The notes below the pieces were generated by a model. The model searched no databases. It was given only the letters and a program-made list of their open reading frames with translations, and had not been told where the DNA came from. The translations under genes and the position numbers were made by a program. This document shows, in pieces, positions 1 to 11,029 of a stretch of 64,000 nt of DNA; position 1 is the stretch's first letter; every line of letters starts with the position of its first letter. Source of the DNA: Cryptomeria japonica (taxonomy: Eukaryota > Streptophyta > Pinopsida > Cupressales > Cupressaceae). The DNA is taken from assembly GCF_030272615.1 (NCBI RefSeq), contig NC_081415.1, forward strand, positions 189,874,270-189,938,269, read 5' to 3'.

Positions 1-1472
1 TGAGAGGGGGGGTGAATCATACATACTTAATCTTCCTTAAAAACATCAGATTTAACCTCAGTAACATATACTTCAGTAATATAACCAAAACTGCTAAACA
101 TGCAAACTCAAAAGCATATAAACATCATATCACTCATAACACCAGATTTAACGTGGAAACCCAAATAGGGAAAAACCACTATGGGATTTCAGACCCACTA
201 AGAAATATACTCTTCTAGAGTATGCTCGGTTAAAAGCAAATCTTGTTAAAGATTACAAACACATTGCTAGATGTGACCCAATTAAGGGATTTCCCTCAGA
301 TCTGTTAGGATCTTCACCTTGTTAGAAGTGACCTTGTTAAAGGATTTCAAACACTCAATCAGAATGTCACCTTGCTAGAGGGTTTTACAAATAAGACTGT
401 TAAGTCCACTCGGTTAAGAAATTTTTTGTCACTTTCACAAAATAACAGTAATAAAAATCTATTTGCAACTTCACATCTAAAATGCTAAAGCAGATTCTTA
501 TTTGCTCAATACAATCTAGACATAGAACTAATCTTGTCCATCTGTTGGGCTTCTATACTCTGTTATTCAAACAGGTCTTCAAGCTTCTGTGCTCAGTAAT
601 CACTATGTAGCATCCATGTGCATACATTTACCCACATACATTGTTTATCAACAACTCCCTATTTATAAACAATTAGGTAACTGCTTAATCTCTTTGATCA
701 CACTTCCCATGATCAATCATAGCCATCAGATCTTCAAACTTGTCCAGGTTCAATGTATCCTTCGATCTAAAAAACATTTTACCCTGCCTAGGAACTTGCA
801 TACATTTCTTGGAACTTGTGTTAGGGTAATGTGGTTCAATCTGCACTGTAGATCTTCATGCCGATTTTCCTTTGCCATAGATTCATTAACAAACTTCATG
901 CATGGCATACCAATCATTTAATCAATTCCAGCTCATCAGCTTCCTTCATTAAATAACGCATGTAACCATTTAATGTATTATGTTACAGCTCAGTTACAAC
1001 TCGATAACAACTTGGTAACAACTTGGTGAATACTAAACTTTACTCAGTAGACATTCCGCCTTCATTAACCGATAGCGATAACCTTAGGGTTTACCGACTA
1101 GGTTCCTTAGGGTTTATCGACTAGGTTCTTTGCTCAGTAACATAGTATAGTATTAACCTTACAATTTACAACATATGTATGATGTTAAAATAATCTAAAC
1201 ATCATGATCTCATCATTGTCTGACTCGATAATAGTTGCCCATTGAATACCTTATTCATCCCCTTATTCATCATATTCTTTTTGTGTCTTTTATCGACATC
1301 TTTATACTCATCAAATCATACTTCTCAAGATATGGCAACATCATACTGAATTAGAAAATCAATTTCTTGACATCAATGACAAAATAATAATATTAAGACA
1401 ATAAATCATCCTTAATTAGTTATATCCATAATCATCAACAACCTTCTCAATATCCTTATTGAAATGCCAACA
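1..1472 (-). mobile_element. Partial LTR of a minus-strand copia-type retrotransposon
   Basis: The window opens inside an LTR. Positions 1-19 carry the purine version of the GATTCACCCC...CTCTCA module that sits near the 3' end of every copia-type LTR here. About 150 bases further on is the second shared block (acgtggaaaccc ... gggaaaaaccac). The inner end is the CA at 1471-1472, followed directly by a pyrimidine tract that reads as a polypurine tract on the minus strand. This would therefore be the 3' LTR of a minus-strand element. The last few tens of bases of the LTR lie beyond the left edge. Any open frames inside are chance. Confidence 0.65.
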
Positions 1473-1481
1473 ATCTCCCAT
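1473..1481 (-). other. Polypurine tract candidate next to the first LTR
   Basis: On the minus strand the sequence reads TGGGAGATTG immediately before the LTR start TGTTGGC. This is the same arrangement as the polypurine tracts of elements A, B and C. It supports the LTR orientation but is short. Confidence 0.5.
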
Positions 1482-2332
1482 TGTCTGTTATAATGCCAAA
1501 TGCCAACATCAAATTTTTAAATTTTTCTCCTATCATTATTCTACCTAATCATATGCCCTTACAATAAACTCTTTCCCTTAGAGAAAATAGGAAATTTAAT
1601 TTGTAGGATTGTGCCACACTTTGCAATCATCTTTAATCAACAACTTTAAATTTTATTGGACTACTTCATTAGGGCCAAGAGAAGGTTTGAGAACTTATGT
1701 TTTTGCTAGTAAAGAAAGGCAATAAGATGGATAAATATTTTCTTCATGAGTTTATAAGTTTACATGGATGTTAGCATACCTTCAATTTTTATTAAAACTT
1801 ATGTTTCCATCAAGAAAGCATTACATTGAAATCTTAATGGTTATAAGATTTTGTTGTTTTAATCAATAAGTTGATAGCTTAACAAAACTTCTATGAATAT
1901 ATTTTGTCAACCAACATTGTAGTTGGCAAATGAATTAAATACTGAGTAAATATTGATTGATGATTTGCAAATTTTTTAGACTTAAGCTGTTACCAAATGT
2001 GCCAATTTTGACGATTATCAAGATTTACAAACTAACAAATTTTTTATAAGCTTTCTTTCTACAAAATTTTGAGTTCAAGAATTCATTTGTTTTTGCTAAA
2101 AGAGCGATGAAATGAAGTTTTAAAGAGTTCAAATCTCCTCCTTTCATTGATAGGGAATAATGCAAGGAAAAAATGGAACCTCAAGGTGTACCATGTTTGT
2201 AGAATATCCATAATATGGATTTATTGGAATTTCTTTAGAAATTTTAGGGCAAATGCAATTGATAGAAAATGGAAGGAATACTGGTAAATACACCCTTGTC
2301 AACAAGGGAAATGACCATCTAGTTCTTGGAAT
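1482..2332. other. Unassigned AT-rich stretch
   Basis: This would be the interior of the retrotransposon whose LTR fills 1-1472, but no retroelement protein motif can be read in any frame. It is AT-rich, with no long open frame and no sharp repeat boundary. It may be the decayed 3' untranslated part of that element. Confidence 0.4.
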
Positions 2333-2566
2333 GCATGAATGTATAAGTTATGGTTTATGAAGGTAATGTATGCATTGATTAGAACACCTCAAAGAGAGGA
2401 CAACTCATTGAATACAATGATTGCAACATACGTACATAATGGATTTGTTGAAATGGCTATGCCAAAGAGAAATGGCTATCTAGCCCCTAGATTGCACCAA
2501 TGCATAAGTTATGGTGTATGGAGGTAACTTATGCATTGGTGCATTCTAGGGGCTAGATATCCATTT
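2333..2566. repeat. Two diverged copies of a hairpin-forming repeat
   Basis: Arms 2470-2512 and 2524-2566 (43 bases each) are reverse complements with about three mismatches, separated by an 11-base loop. A diverged copy of the central part lies at about 2333-2380: the core ataagttatgg ... tatg(a/g)aggtaa is kept and it can also fold. The two copies are about 155 bases apart. No retroelement or transposase sequence accompanies them. They may be a small foldback transposon or a decayed inverted duplication; nothing shows they are transcribed. Confidence 0.7.
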
Positions 2567-2890
2567 CCATGCCAAAGTTGGAGGACTATAATTGAAGCAA
2601 CTTATATGGTTTAATTTTGAGAGTGTATAGATTATTTTAACATAACTGACTATATAGTTCAAATCAATAGTTAACCTTGAGCTTAATATGATGACTTATC
2701 TTAAAGTTTATTTAATAATGTTTTAACTCATTTAATAATCAAATTTTCTATGCACAAGAAGGTGAAAGGGTTCTTTTTGTCATTTGTGAGTTTTTCAAGA
2801 ATCAAATATAAGAAGAGGGCTAGGATATTAATTCAATATCTTGTAAAGTAAAGAGGATCTTTCTAGCTTCTCTTGAGAGAGTTTTGGGAA
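2567..2890. other. Unassigned stretch before element A
   Basis: No gene or repeat is recognised. The last bases (ggtaa at 2891-2895) form the left target-site duplication of element A. Confidence 0.5.
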
Positions 2891-2895
2891 GGTAA

Positions 2896-3722
2896 TTTTG
2901 GTATTTTGGTATGGTTTTGTCATTGATGTCAACACCTACTAAAACTCTATCACTTTGGAGAATCAGCAACATTCACCAGCAAGCAAGTGACTCATGCACA
3001 GTCACCGGTATCTGGTACACCGGCAAGATATAATGATCACCGACACTTGGACTGATATGGAAAACACTTGGTAATGTCGAAGACATCATTTGGACAACTT
3101 GTCCTAGAGTTTTGTTTATTGGTATATTCATATTTGCATATTTGCTATTACCAGCAAATAGGTCTAGGGTTACACCGGTAGGTTTATCTTTTCCAGATCA
3201 GCATGGCATGCTATGGAGATGATTAATTATTGTTGTAAATGCATTAAGCTGGCATGTTCAATCGGTTATTGCATCAGATATTGTATTGTTTGTAAAATAT
3301 TTTTATTATAATATCTTGCATAGCCAACCTACTAAAATTGGTCTTAGTTTATGGTATAAATGTAAGATCTTATTTGTAAGATCAGATGTGGAATATGAAA
3401 AAGGATTGTGTGAAGGTATATGTGAGAATAAGTAGAGCTATACACGCAGACATCATTTGAAGATTGAAGAAGGGTTTTTGTGAAGACAATCAACACTACA
3501 CTGGTACTGAATCCAACATATGAAGATGCTATTTTGTGCAATACATTCTTATTGGATTTAACCATCCAACTGTAGTCAATGTGACTCCCATTTTGTGATT
3601 CAGCACTGAGCTCTAGGTGCTTGGCCTTTCTACATGTGCAGACCCCATTTATGTACACTTACTATCTGCAGTAGTATCATCTGATTGTGGGTAAGGTTTC
3701 CCACCGTGGTTTTTCCCCTTAC
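2896..3722 (+). repeat. Element A 5' LTR, left part
   Basis: This aligns base for base with the start of the 3' LTR at 16980, except that it begins TTTTGG where the 3' LTR begins TGTTGG (terminal TG lost). It is cut at 3722 by element B; the last five bases, cttac (3718-3722), are B's left target duplication. It contains the shared block with gtttcccacc and tggtttttcccc. Confidence 0.92.
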
Positions 3723-4878
3723 TGTTAGGCCCAATATGGAAAGCTAATGTACTGAGAGGGGAGGGGTGAATCAGTACTTCAAATCTTTTCTTCAACAATA
3801 ACTTTACTGTTATGCATAAACCAAAAACTGTTGTAACATAATATAATGCTAAAACAAATAAATAACAATCATACATGATTCACTCCATAACACATATATT
3901 TTGGTTACGCAGAAACTCTTGGTTAGAGAGAAAAATTGTGATGGGAATGGCACCCACAACTTCACTACTGCAATAATAAAGGTTGCTCAGTTAGAGCTAC
4001 ATATTTAGCTATTTCTAATAGCTTACCCTGTTAGGAGTATCAAGATCATTAGATCTACCTTGCTAAAGGATTTCACAACACTTATTCTAAATGTTGCACC
4101 TAGTTAAAGGCTTTACAATTTATAGACTTTGTTAGAGTCTTTTACCCTGTTAAAGGTTTCTCTTACAACTCAAAATATTACAACACAATATTACAAAATA
4201 TCTGCAACTTCACATCTGGAATGTTATAGAAAATTCTATGTGCTCAAAATGAGATTACCTTGCTTATAGCATACCTCAGTAATCCATAGATTAACTCGAT
4301 AAACCCTTCTGTTTACTCTGTTCCTTGATTGTTCTCTGAAATCCTTCTCGGTGACCTTTGTGTCTCTAACAGTCACAATACTCAGTGCTTCCTTATCTAT
4401 TACACGTCTTTCTTCATACACCTTTTTTAATTCATGTTGTATAATAAGATCTCTTATGTCGGTGATTTGTTCATGCTTTGATCTTACAAACATGATTCAT
4501 CGAATGAATAACCATACAAAATATTTCATTGGATAGATGACCTCAAGATCATACAAAATCTTTAAGGTGCAATTTCCTAAGTGATAATGATTCCCTATTC
4601 CTTGATCTTGTAACATGTTTACCATATGTGTCTAGGTTCAATGAATCTGGTAACACGTTTCACTCGGTGTGTGTTCACTTGGTATATCATTTTTGCTGCT
4701 CGGTAGACATAGAGTGTTACTCAGTAGACAGCTCGGTGTATACTAAGCTCTATGACTACTTTCTTCTATAACCGACTGCTCTGTGCTTACCGACTAAATG
4801 TTTCGGTAGTAATAACCAACTAGAGTATATAGAATGACTTTCGATATAAAACTAATGGCAACTTAGTAAGTAGTAACA
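3723..4878 (-). repeat. Element B 3' LTR
   Basis: 1156 bases with TG...CA ends. Hand comparison of the first ~290 aligned bases with the other LTR gives 14 differences (about 5%), so the insertion is not very recent. It holds a short stretch around ttggtatatcatttttgc (4680-4700) that is missing from the 5' LTR. The CTCTCAG/GATTCACC module lies at 3752-3774. Confidence 0.93.
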
Positions 4879-4890
4879 ATCTCCCCTTTT
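4879..4890 (-). other. Element B polypurine tract
   Basis: The minus strand reads AAAAGGGGAGAT directly before the LTR TGTTACTAC. This is the expected plus-strand primer for reverse transcription and fixes B's orientation. Confidence 0.85.
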
Positions 4891-5353
4891 GACATTAGTT
4901 GAGATGTTTGACAAAACTTCTTTCAAAGTCATAACTCAAAAAAATCTATATACTTGCAAAATTTGACTAATCTAACAGTATATACATTTGTCAATGAAAT
5001 AGTATACTCAGATATACTCCCCTTATCAATATGTTGTCCATAACTCTGATTATGCATACGTTGTGATCAATATTCTATGTTTACTGCACTTGTTCTTTTC
5101 TCTTTGATCACTACTCGGTGTTTATTGCTCCCCTGTCAAATTCAACTGTGCATTTGGATACTCTATTCTGCTCGGTATACTCCCCCTGTATACTACGCTC
5201 CCCCTTTGATACTTTGATACTATACTCCCCATTTTTGACAAACATCAAAACTTAGTTACCATTCGATGGAGGCAATTGGTCAAAAATGGATTTATACTTT
5301 GTCCTTGCATTGGTGAGAGCGACAGAGAGGGCATCCTTGACAATATCCATGAG
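4891..5353 (-). other. Element B 3' untranslated region
   Basis: Lies between the last open segment of B's extra ORF and the polypurine tract. It is rich in tactccccct-type tracts (several between 5010 and 5240) that read as short polypurine runs on the element's sense strand. No coding sequence is seen. Confidence 0.5.
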
Positions 5354-7575
5354 TCAATTATGAACTATAATGTCGGCTAACAATGAAATCAGTCCATCTA
5401 AAGTGCTTCCCTCTAGTTGAGTGGATAAAGAGGTAGCCTTGTTGATCTGTTCTTGGATGGAGGACAAGTGTGGAATGAATAAGGTTTGAAGAGTCATACT
5501 GTCCATCCTTATTTTGTGCTCTTCATTCCTAGGTTCCAATTGTTGAGCCATGAGCTTTTGTAACTTGGTATAGAAATTTTGAATAGAATTTGGCTCAGTG
5601 GTCAATGTATGGGAGAGATCAGTGATCTCTTTCTCAATCACTTATGTTTTATTCTTGATGTCTTTAATGAATAAAGAAAATGTACAGAGTTTCTAAAATA
5701 AAGAAAGAATGTGCTTGAGTTGAGGGGACAACTCAGCAATAAATTTGACAAGTTTTACTTTGCCAATAGCAATGGCTTTCTGTACCTCTTCAATCATTTT
5801 TGTAGTGAGCTCTTTGTCTTTCAACTTGCTCAAGTATTCAAATGCATCTACTCCAGATGTCTCTATTTTAGTTAGGAGTTCATCCAGTTGAACATGGATG
5901 GCTGCATCTTTTGTCACTGTAGCTTCAGGTAGCATATCTGTTAATAGTGCTTTCACCTTCTAAAGTACTCTATTTTTCTTTTGTATAGCCATTTCCTTCT
6001 CTTGTTCTACTTTAGCTTTGCATAGTTCACCAAATTCAATAAGTGCTTGCCCTTTTAATTTGGATATGTCTACATTTGGCAACACTATTGGTTTTGACAA
6101 ATCTAACTTGAAACTATGCTTTTTCATTTTCTTTTCTTTAGATGAGGAGGTTTTCATCAGTTGAACTAATACAATGGCTTCTTTTTCATTTTCTTTTCTT
6201 TAGATGAGGAGGTTTTCATCGGTTGAACTAATACAATGGCTTGGGAGGCTTGTTGACCCTTAGTAAGTTGCTCGGTAGAGGCAACACTTTTGTCAATTTC
6301 TTTAACCTCAAATGTAGCCTTCGGTGAATCCTTGCTCTGGGTCTCAGTTGTAACATTTCCAATGCTAGAAGGGGCTTGAGAAGTCAGTTCCCCGGTGGCT
6401 TGAGAAGTAGCTTCTCCTTTTATAGACTTGTGACCCTCTTTTCCTTGTTCAGTATCCTGAGGTGTCTCAGTTGAAACATGTTGAGTGACCGGAGGATAGG
6501 GTTGAACTTGTTCCAAAACTGACTCGCTGGATACCAGTTTGGTATAAGCATTCCCTTCAATCATTTCCTATTCTTGTATCTCAGTGTCCATGATATCCTC
6601 ATCAATTTGTATAGTATCAGTGGGGTCTTGCTCGATGATATCAAGATCTTGCTTGGTGACATCAACTATTTCAACTTCAACTTGTTCACTAGCATTCTTG
6701 ATTTGAAAGATTTACTACCACTTTTCCTTGGTCTCATTCTCTACTTCAAGATAAAGGCCATTCATCAATTTCAAGGCTCTTTGCTTGACTAGGAAGTTTG
6801 TCTGGTGGTTTTTCAAATGTTCATTGATCTCATCTATGGACATGTCTGAGAAGAGATGTACCAAACTTCTTTCTCTCATCTGTTTTTCCAAGTCCATAGC
6901 ATATTTCCACCTATTATTAGTATGCAAATACAATTCTTTTCGAAGAGAATTAGTTACTTCCAATGGGATCAATCAAAATTTCAGAAGTGTGCAGATGACA
7001 ACTTCTTCTATTTGTCTCTTTTCTTCATCATTTCTGGATTCATACTCAACATATCTAAATGCTCCAAATCCACCATATTGTTTCAGATTAGCACAGAAAT
7101 TATCAACACTATGTACATCTTTCTTTTGACTCTTAACAATCTAAAATTTACTTGCGTCTTCAGATTCGGTGTCACTAGACTCTTTAGTTAAAATGAGTCT
7201 CTGAGTAGATTTCTTATAAGTTTTTGTTACCTTTGGTGCAGCAACATTCTTTGGTTTCTTACTTAGTGATACTGCAGATGATCTTGTGTTTGGGCGCTTT
7301 ACTGAAGGAGTCGGTGATACCTTTGATGTATCCTGTTTCTTCCTTTTCAAAATTTTCCCTTTAGGCAACTCGGTGCTCAATGTAATAGCTGCTTCTTGGG
7401 CTTCAGATTCCTCCTCGGTGATGACTTGAATTCTCTTGACAGGTGTGGAGGAAGAACCTTCTCCAAATTTCTCTATTAATGCCTTAATCATTTTTGTTTC
7501 TTTTCTTGTAGCCTTTGGTACTACAATGCTCATTTTAACTTTCTCTATAACTTCTTCATATGTACCATATCTCAT
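5354..7575 (-). pseudogene. Element B extra ORF region, C-terminal part (degraded)
   Basis: A chain of minus-strand open segments (7141-7575, 6715-6972, 6166-6564, 5960-6157, 5693-5956, 5354-5641) that looks like one long reading frame now broken by stops and frameshifts. The first segment is basic and Ser/Thr/Lys-rich; the 6166-6564 segment is Ser/Thr/Gln/Glu-rich and low in complexity; the last segments are helical, Leu/Lys/Glu-rich. One break is explained by a 64-base tandem duplication (about 6119-6182 and 6183-6246), which shifts the frame. I do not recognise a catalytic domain. The segment sits where an autonomous copia element would have integrase and reverse transcriptase, so it may be an acquired or replaced ORF. 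Confidence 0.6.
6119..6246. repeat. 64-base tandem duplication inside B
   Basis: Two nearly identical 64-base units, both containing ttttcattttcttttcttta and aactaatacaatggctt. The length is not a multiple of three, so the duplication breaks the minus-strand frame. This fits a mutation that arose after, or without, selection on the protein. Confidence 0.85.
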
Positions 7576-7620
7576 CTCAGTAGCATGCCTTGGTAGAGCA
7601 AGAAAAGCATCTATCTACTG

Positions 7621-8337
7621 CTATGTAATGTCAAAATCAAGCTCATAACCCATAGGTGGCAAAGATTGAGTTCCTGGTTCCACCGCATTGATAGAGCAGT
7701 AGTCGATGTCTACTTCAAAGCATATATCATCCTTGTATTTCTCCACTAACTTGGGTGGAATCCTATACCTGTTATGCATATTTTCTTGAAACTTGCTAAA
7801 ATAATAATCCATAATATCATTGAAGTTATCACCTAGCTGTTTGATGAAGTCATTGATTTGATGGGTGATTGGTCGGTGTAGCTCCCAAACTACATTACCG
7901 ACTGATGGAAAGAATTTCTCAAAATAGAAAAACATGCATACCAAAAGTGATCCAAACTTCAGTGTGTTTGCCGAGTTGTTCTTCTTTGGCTTCCTTATGG
8001 TGTTGAGATTTTCAAATAGATTTTTCAATAACACTTCGCATAGATCAATCTTCATACCTTTCTTTACAATTTTATAGGCTAAATCGACTGCTGCATAGGG
8101 TACATTGTTTTCCCTTGCCGATTGAAAGAAACAATAGCCTATGACTCTAATGGCAAACTTCATCTCTGCATCTGTGACATTATTCAGTTTTAGACCTTTG
8201 CAATCGGATTCTACCCCGGTTAAAGTGATCAATTCCTTCTGTGAAATCATTTTCTGAGCTCGGGCATGGTCATAAATAGGGTAACCGGTGATCAAGTGGA
8301 TGATTTCCTTGGTGATCATGGTTGCTCTTCTAACCAC
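7621..8337 (-). CDS. Element B extra ORF, conserved-looking middle segment (238 aa, unknown function)
   Basis: The longest open segment of B. It includes the stretch ITKEIIHLITGYPIYDHARA near its start, then an alternating hydrophobic and charged region, FGSLLVCMFFYFEKFFPS in the middle, and an acidic end rich in Asp and Tyr. There is no zinc knuckle, DDE or RT motif. The true start is probably upstream: the same frame family continues at 8788-9126, and a 405-base duplication lies in between. Proteins of this general look (unnamed ORFs in plant LARD or non-autonomous elements) are known, but I cannot assign a family by eye. It may be an element-specific structural or accessory protein. Confidence 0.55.
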   Translation of the reverse strand: MVRRATMITKEIIHLITGYPIYDHARAQKMISQKELITLTGVESDCKGLKLNNVTDAEMKFAIRVIGYCFFQSARENNVPYAAVDLAYKIVKKGMKIDLCEVLLKNLFENLNTIRKPKKNNSANTLKFGSLLVCMFFYFEKFFPSVGNVVWELHRPITHQINDFIKQLGDNFNDIMDYYFSKFQENMHNRYRIPPKLVEKYKDDICFEVDIDYCSINAVEPGTQSLPPMGYELDFDIT

Positions 8338-9069
8338 ATGAAGTCATCATGAACTTTGCTCAAAACAAATTTAAACCACTAGGGTTTGAAGACTCACGAG
8401 TAGGTTAGGGCTTCGGTCAATCCCTTGACTTTAATGTGTTCAAACTTGTTATCTAGTTTTCCATCGGTACATGGTTCATCATATGTGTCCTTGATCTCAA
8501 CGTGACCTAGTTCCTCAACATGACACTTAGTGAAGAATCTGACATCCTCAACTAGTAAAACCCTATCTGGAATGAGCGAAAATGTAGTTTTATCATCCGG
8601 TTCAAATGCTACTTTGAGAGTTAGAGAGTATTTCAGTGAGGGCTTTTCAATGTTCTCAACAAGCTCGGGCGTGGTCATAAATAGGGTAACCGGTGATCAA
8701 GTGGATGATTTCCTTGGTGATCTTGAATGGTTTCTCTTCTAACCACATGAAGTCATCATGAACTCTGCTCAAAACAAATTTAACCCACTAGGGTTTGAAG
8801 ACTCGTAGGTAGGCTAGGGCTTCGATCAATCCCTTGACTTTAATGTGTTCAAACTTGTTATCTAGTTTTCCATCGGCACACAATTCATCATATGTGTCCT
8901 TGATCTCAACATGACCTAGTTCCTCAACACGACACTTAGTGAAGAATCTGACATCCTCAACTAGTAAAACCCTATCCGAAATGAGTGAAAATGCAGTTTT
9001 ATCATCTGGTTCAGATGCTACTTTGGGAGTTAGAGAGTATTTCAGTGAGGGCTTTTCAATGTTCTCAAC
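8257..9069. repeat. ~405-base tandem duplication inside B's extra ORF
   Basis: Unit 1 runs from about 8257 to 8661 and unit 2 from 8662 to about 9069. Both contain agggtaaccggtgatcaagt, the block catgaagtcatcatgaac and a full copy of the segment encoding ENIEKPSLKYSLT ... KGL. The units differ by scattered substitutions, mostly transitions, so the duplication is old or was already present in the source copy. Confidence 0.9.
8394..8678 (-). pseudogene. Duplicated N-terminal segment of B's extra ORF, downstream copy
   Basis: 94 codons encoding almost the same protein as 8788-9126 (shared words: ENIEKPSLKYSLT, DRVLLVEDVRFFTKC, VEELGHVEIKDTYDE, KLDNKFEHIKVKGL). It is the second copy created by the 405-base duplication and ends in a stop before the middle segment. 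It is probably not functional. Confidence 0.6.
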
Positions 9070-9126
9070 AACAACGGGCTTCTGGATCTTAGGTGCCATT
9101 GCAAATTTTGGATAATCACTTAACAA
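8788..9126 (-). CDS. N-terminal segment of B's extra ORF (unknown function)
   Basis: 112 codons; the likely true start is the inner Met of MAPKIQKP (residue 10), which follows a leader-like stretch. Features include a Lys/Pro-rich start, VLLVEDVRFFTKC and a HVEIKDTYDE segment. It ends in a stop just before the duplicated unit. About 490 bases separate it from the zinc-knuckle ORF, so it may be a second translation unit, spliced or internally started. Function unknown; it is not a recognisable retroviral domain. Confidence 0.5.
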   Translation of the reverse strand: MLSDYPKFAMAPKIQKPVVVENIEKPSLKYSLTPKVASEPDDKTAFSLISDRVLLVEDVRFFTKCRVEELGHVEIKDTYDELCADGKLDNKFEHIKVKGLIEALAYLRVFKP

Positions 9127-9614
9127 AAGATCCTTAGGGTTTGAAGACTTTTTAAATGGTAGATGCTTTCCACTTAGTAAATATAAAACAGATATTCACA
9201 ACTGATATGATCGGTAAACTAGCTTGACAATGCGTTGTGATTGATGTAAATACCTTGAATTTTGCTTTGGAGGAGGTTTGATCACCTTTGAATCACTTTG
9301 CTCTGCTTTCTTGAAAACTTGGTAAGTGTAAAATGACTGCGCAAAAGCTTTAAGTACATAATTTTACCTTATTGGGCTCCGTGCAGTTAGGTAAGAAAAC
9401 ATTAAATGCACTTAGTACCATTTCCTTTTTATGCTTTTATTGAGTAGCCAGACTTCCTGTATTTACTGACTAGACAGGCTTCCAAAAGACTTGATAAGAT
9501 TTCAAATTTCCTAATGCATCTTTAGCTATGTAGATTTTGAATTAAGTACATGATAAAATAGGAACTGTTAAGATTTAACCTTGAGAGAATGCAGTCCCTT
9601 CATACCTTCACCGA
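9127..9614 (-). other. Spacer between the two ORF regions of B
   Basis: About 490 AT-rich bases with stops in all sense frames. Its place between two ORF blocks would suit a leader, an intron or decayed coding sequence. None of these can be shown from the sequence alone. Confidence 0.4.
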
Positions 9615-10965
9615 TTAATTTGGAATAGGTGCACCTAACTCGGTAGATAAGGTGCTTTCTTCATTTGACACAATTTCCTTCTTTTTCCAAATCATCTGTA
9701 ATTTGCTTCTTATTTCCTCAGTGTCTCCTCTAGGTTGATCTCTACAATCTCTAGCCAAGTGTCCAACTTTGTGACAATGAAAACATGCCATACCAGGATT
9801 TCTCCATGATATTCGATTGTTCATTCCAAACCTTATAAAGTAGTTGGCACTTATATGTCCATATCTTCCACAACATTCAAACCATATCCTTGTATTGTAA
9901 TCCCATGGTACTACAGTATAATGTCGGTTAATATCCGTGTGAGTTCAGTAGCTTCTAGTATTTGCTCGGTGTGCAGACCACATATAGTTCTTCTGCTTAA
10001 ACCAACACTTCTCGGTACTATGTCCATATCTATTGCAGTTTTTACAAAACCCTTTGAATTTTGCCTTCTGATAATTGCTAGCAGACTTTGTCCTAAATTA
10101 GTTAGATGTGTGACCATATTTATTGCAATTGTAACAATAACCATTAGACCTTGTGACATTCGGTTGCTTACCTTTTCTGATTTGGCACATGTTGGCAGTA
10201 TGACCTTGATTTCTACAATAGTTGCAAATAAGTTTCTTTCCTTTGATGTTCTTCTTGTTTCTAGCTTGCTTTGATGATTTTCCTCTCTTGGTAGTGTGGA
10301 TTCCCTTCTTGGTAGAGTCTTTTCCTTTGTAACCGAGTCCTACAACTTTATTGGGTCTTTTTGTATTAAGTTGCTCATCCAACATCTTTGATTCTTCATA
10401 ACTCTTCTTCAGTGTTTCTTTGGATTTCTTCTCTATTTCAAGTTCATCGGTCAACCTTGATACTTCAAGTTTCAATGCTTGATTCTCATCATCTTTTAGA
10501 TTTGCTTCATGATGTGCATAACCCAATTGATCTGACATATTTTGTTGAATTCTAGTCAACCTTGTGATTTCATCATTCCTTTTAGATACTAATGCTTCAA
10601 GCTATTGTTTTTCTCTTTCTAGATCTCTTAATTTATCTTCGGCTATCCTCAATCCATCAAGATTTCTAGTCATATGTGTGCTGAAATGTTCATGTTCTCT
10701 TTTTATTGCTTTTAGTTGATCAGTCAGTGCTTTGTTCTTTTCTTTCAGTTCTCCAATCATTTCTTCAGTCTCTTCAGATATACTATTCTCAGATGATGTC
10801 TCATTTTGTTCCACTAACTCTTGAGAGTCCTGCAAATCATCAGACAATCTTCTTCTAACTTTCAGAGATTTTTGCATTTGCTTCTACATGCTAGTAATCA
10901 CTTGATTAACATGATCCAATTCATTTTGAAGATTCACAATTCTCTGAGATTGTCTGTAGCCTTCC
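9615..10965 (-). pseudogene. Element B coiled-coil protein with a five-zinc-knuckle array
   Basis: The likely start is Met of MEGYRQSQ at about 10965, shortly after the primer site. Long heptad-rich coiled coils follow (about 10880-10440: ELKEKNKALTDQLKAIKREH and similar), then a Lys-rich linker. After that come five CCHC-like knuckles: CNYCRNQGHTANMC (about 10228-10187), CYNCNKYGHTSN (about 10140-10100, last Cys lost), CKNCNRYGHSTEKC (about 10048-10005), a degenerate CCGRYGH copy (about 9887-9846) and CFHCHKVGHLARDC (about 9789-9748). Stops and frame changes now split the ORF into segments at 10602-10877, 10098-10559 and 9615-9824. The knuckles indicate nucleic-acid binding, Gag-like. The usual copia Gag core seen in A, C and D is absent. 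Confidence 0.75.
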
Positions 10966-11015
10966 ATTGATAAGATCTTTCTCTTTAGGAAATTAAACCC
11001 TTTTCCAAGATTCAA

Positions 11016-11028
11016 GCTCTGATACCAA
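11016..11028 (-). other. Element B primer-binding site
   Basis: The minus strand reads TTGGTATCAGAGC one base inside the 5' LTR. This is the standard complement to the 3' end of plant initiator-Met tRNA, so B uses the same primer as A, C and D. Confidence 0.92.
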
Positions 11029-11029
11029 T

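Noticed and set aside
589-921. 110-codon plus-strand frame
   Set aside because: It lies inside the first LTR, antisense to it, and the composition is that of the LTR. No domain.
3344-3876. Minus-strand frames of 104 and 75 codons, near-identical to ones at 17424-17738 and 10884-11183
   Set aside because: They repeat because they lie in duplicated LTR sequence; they cross LTR borders and encode nothing recognisable.
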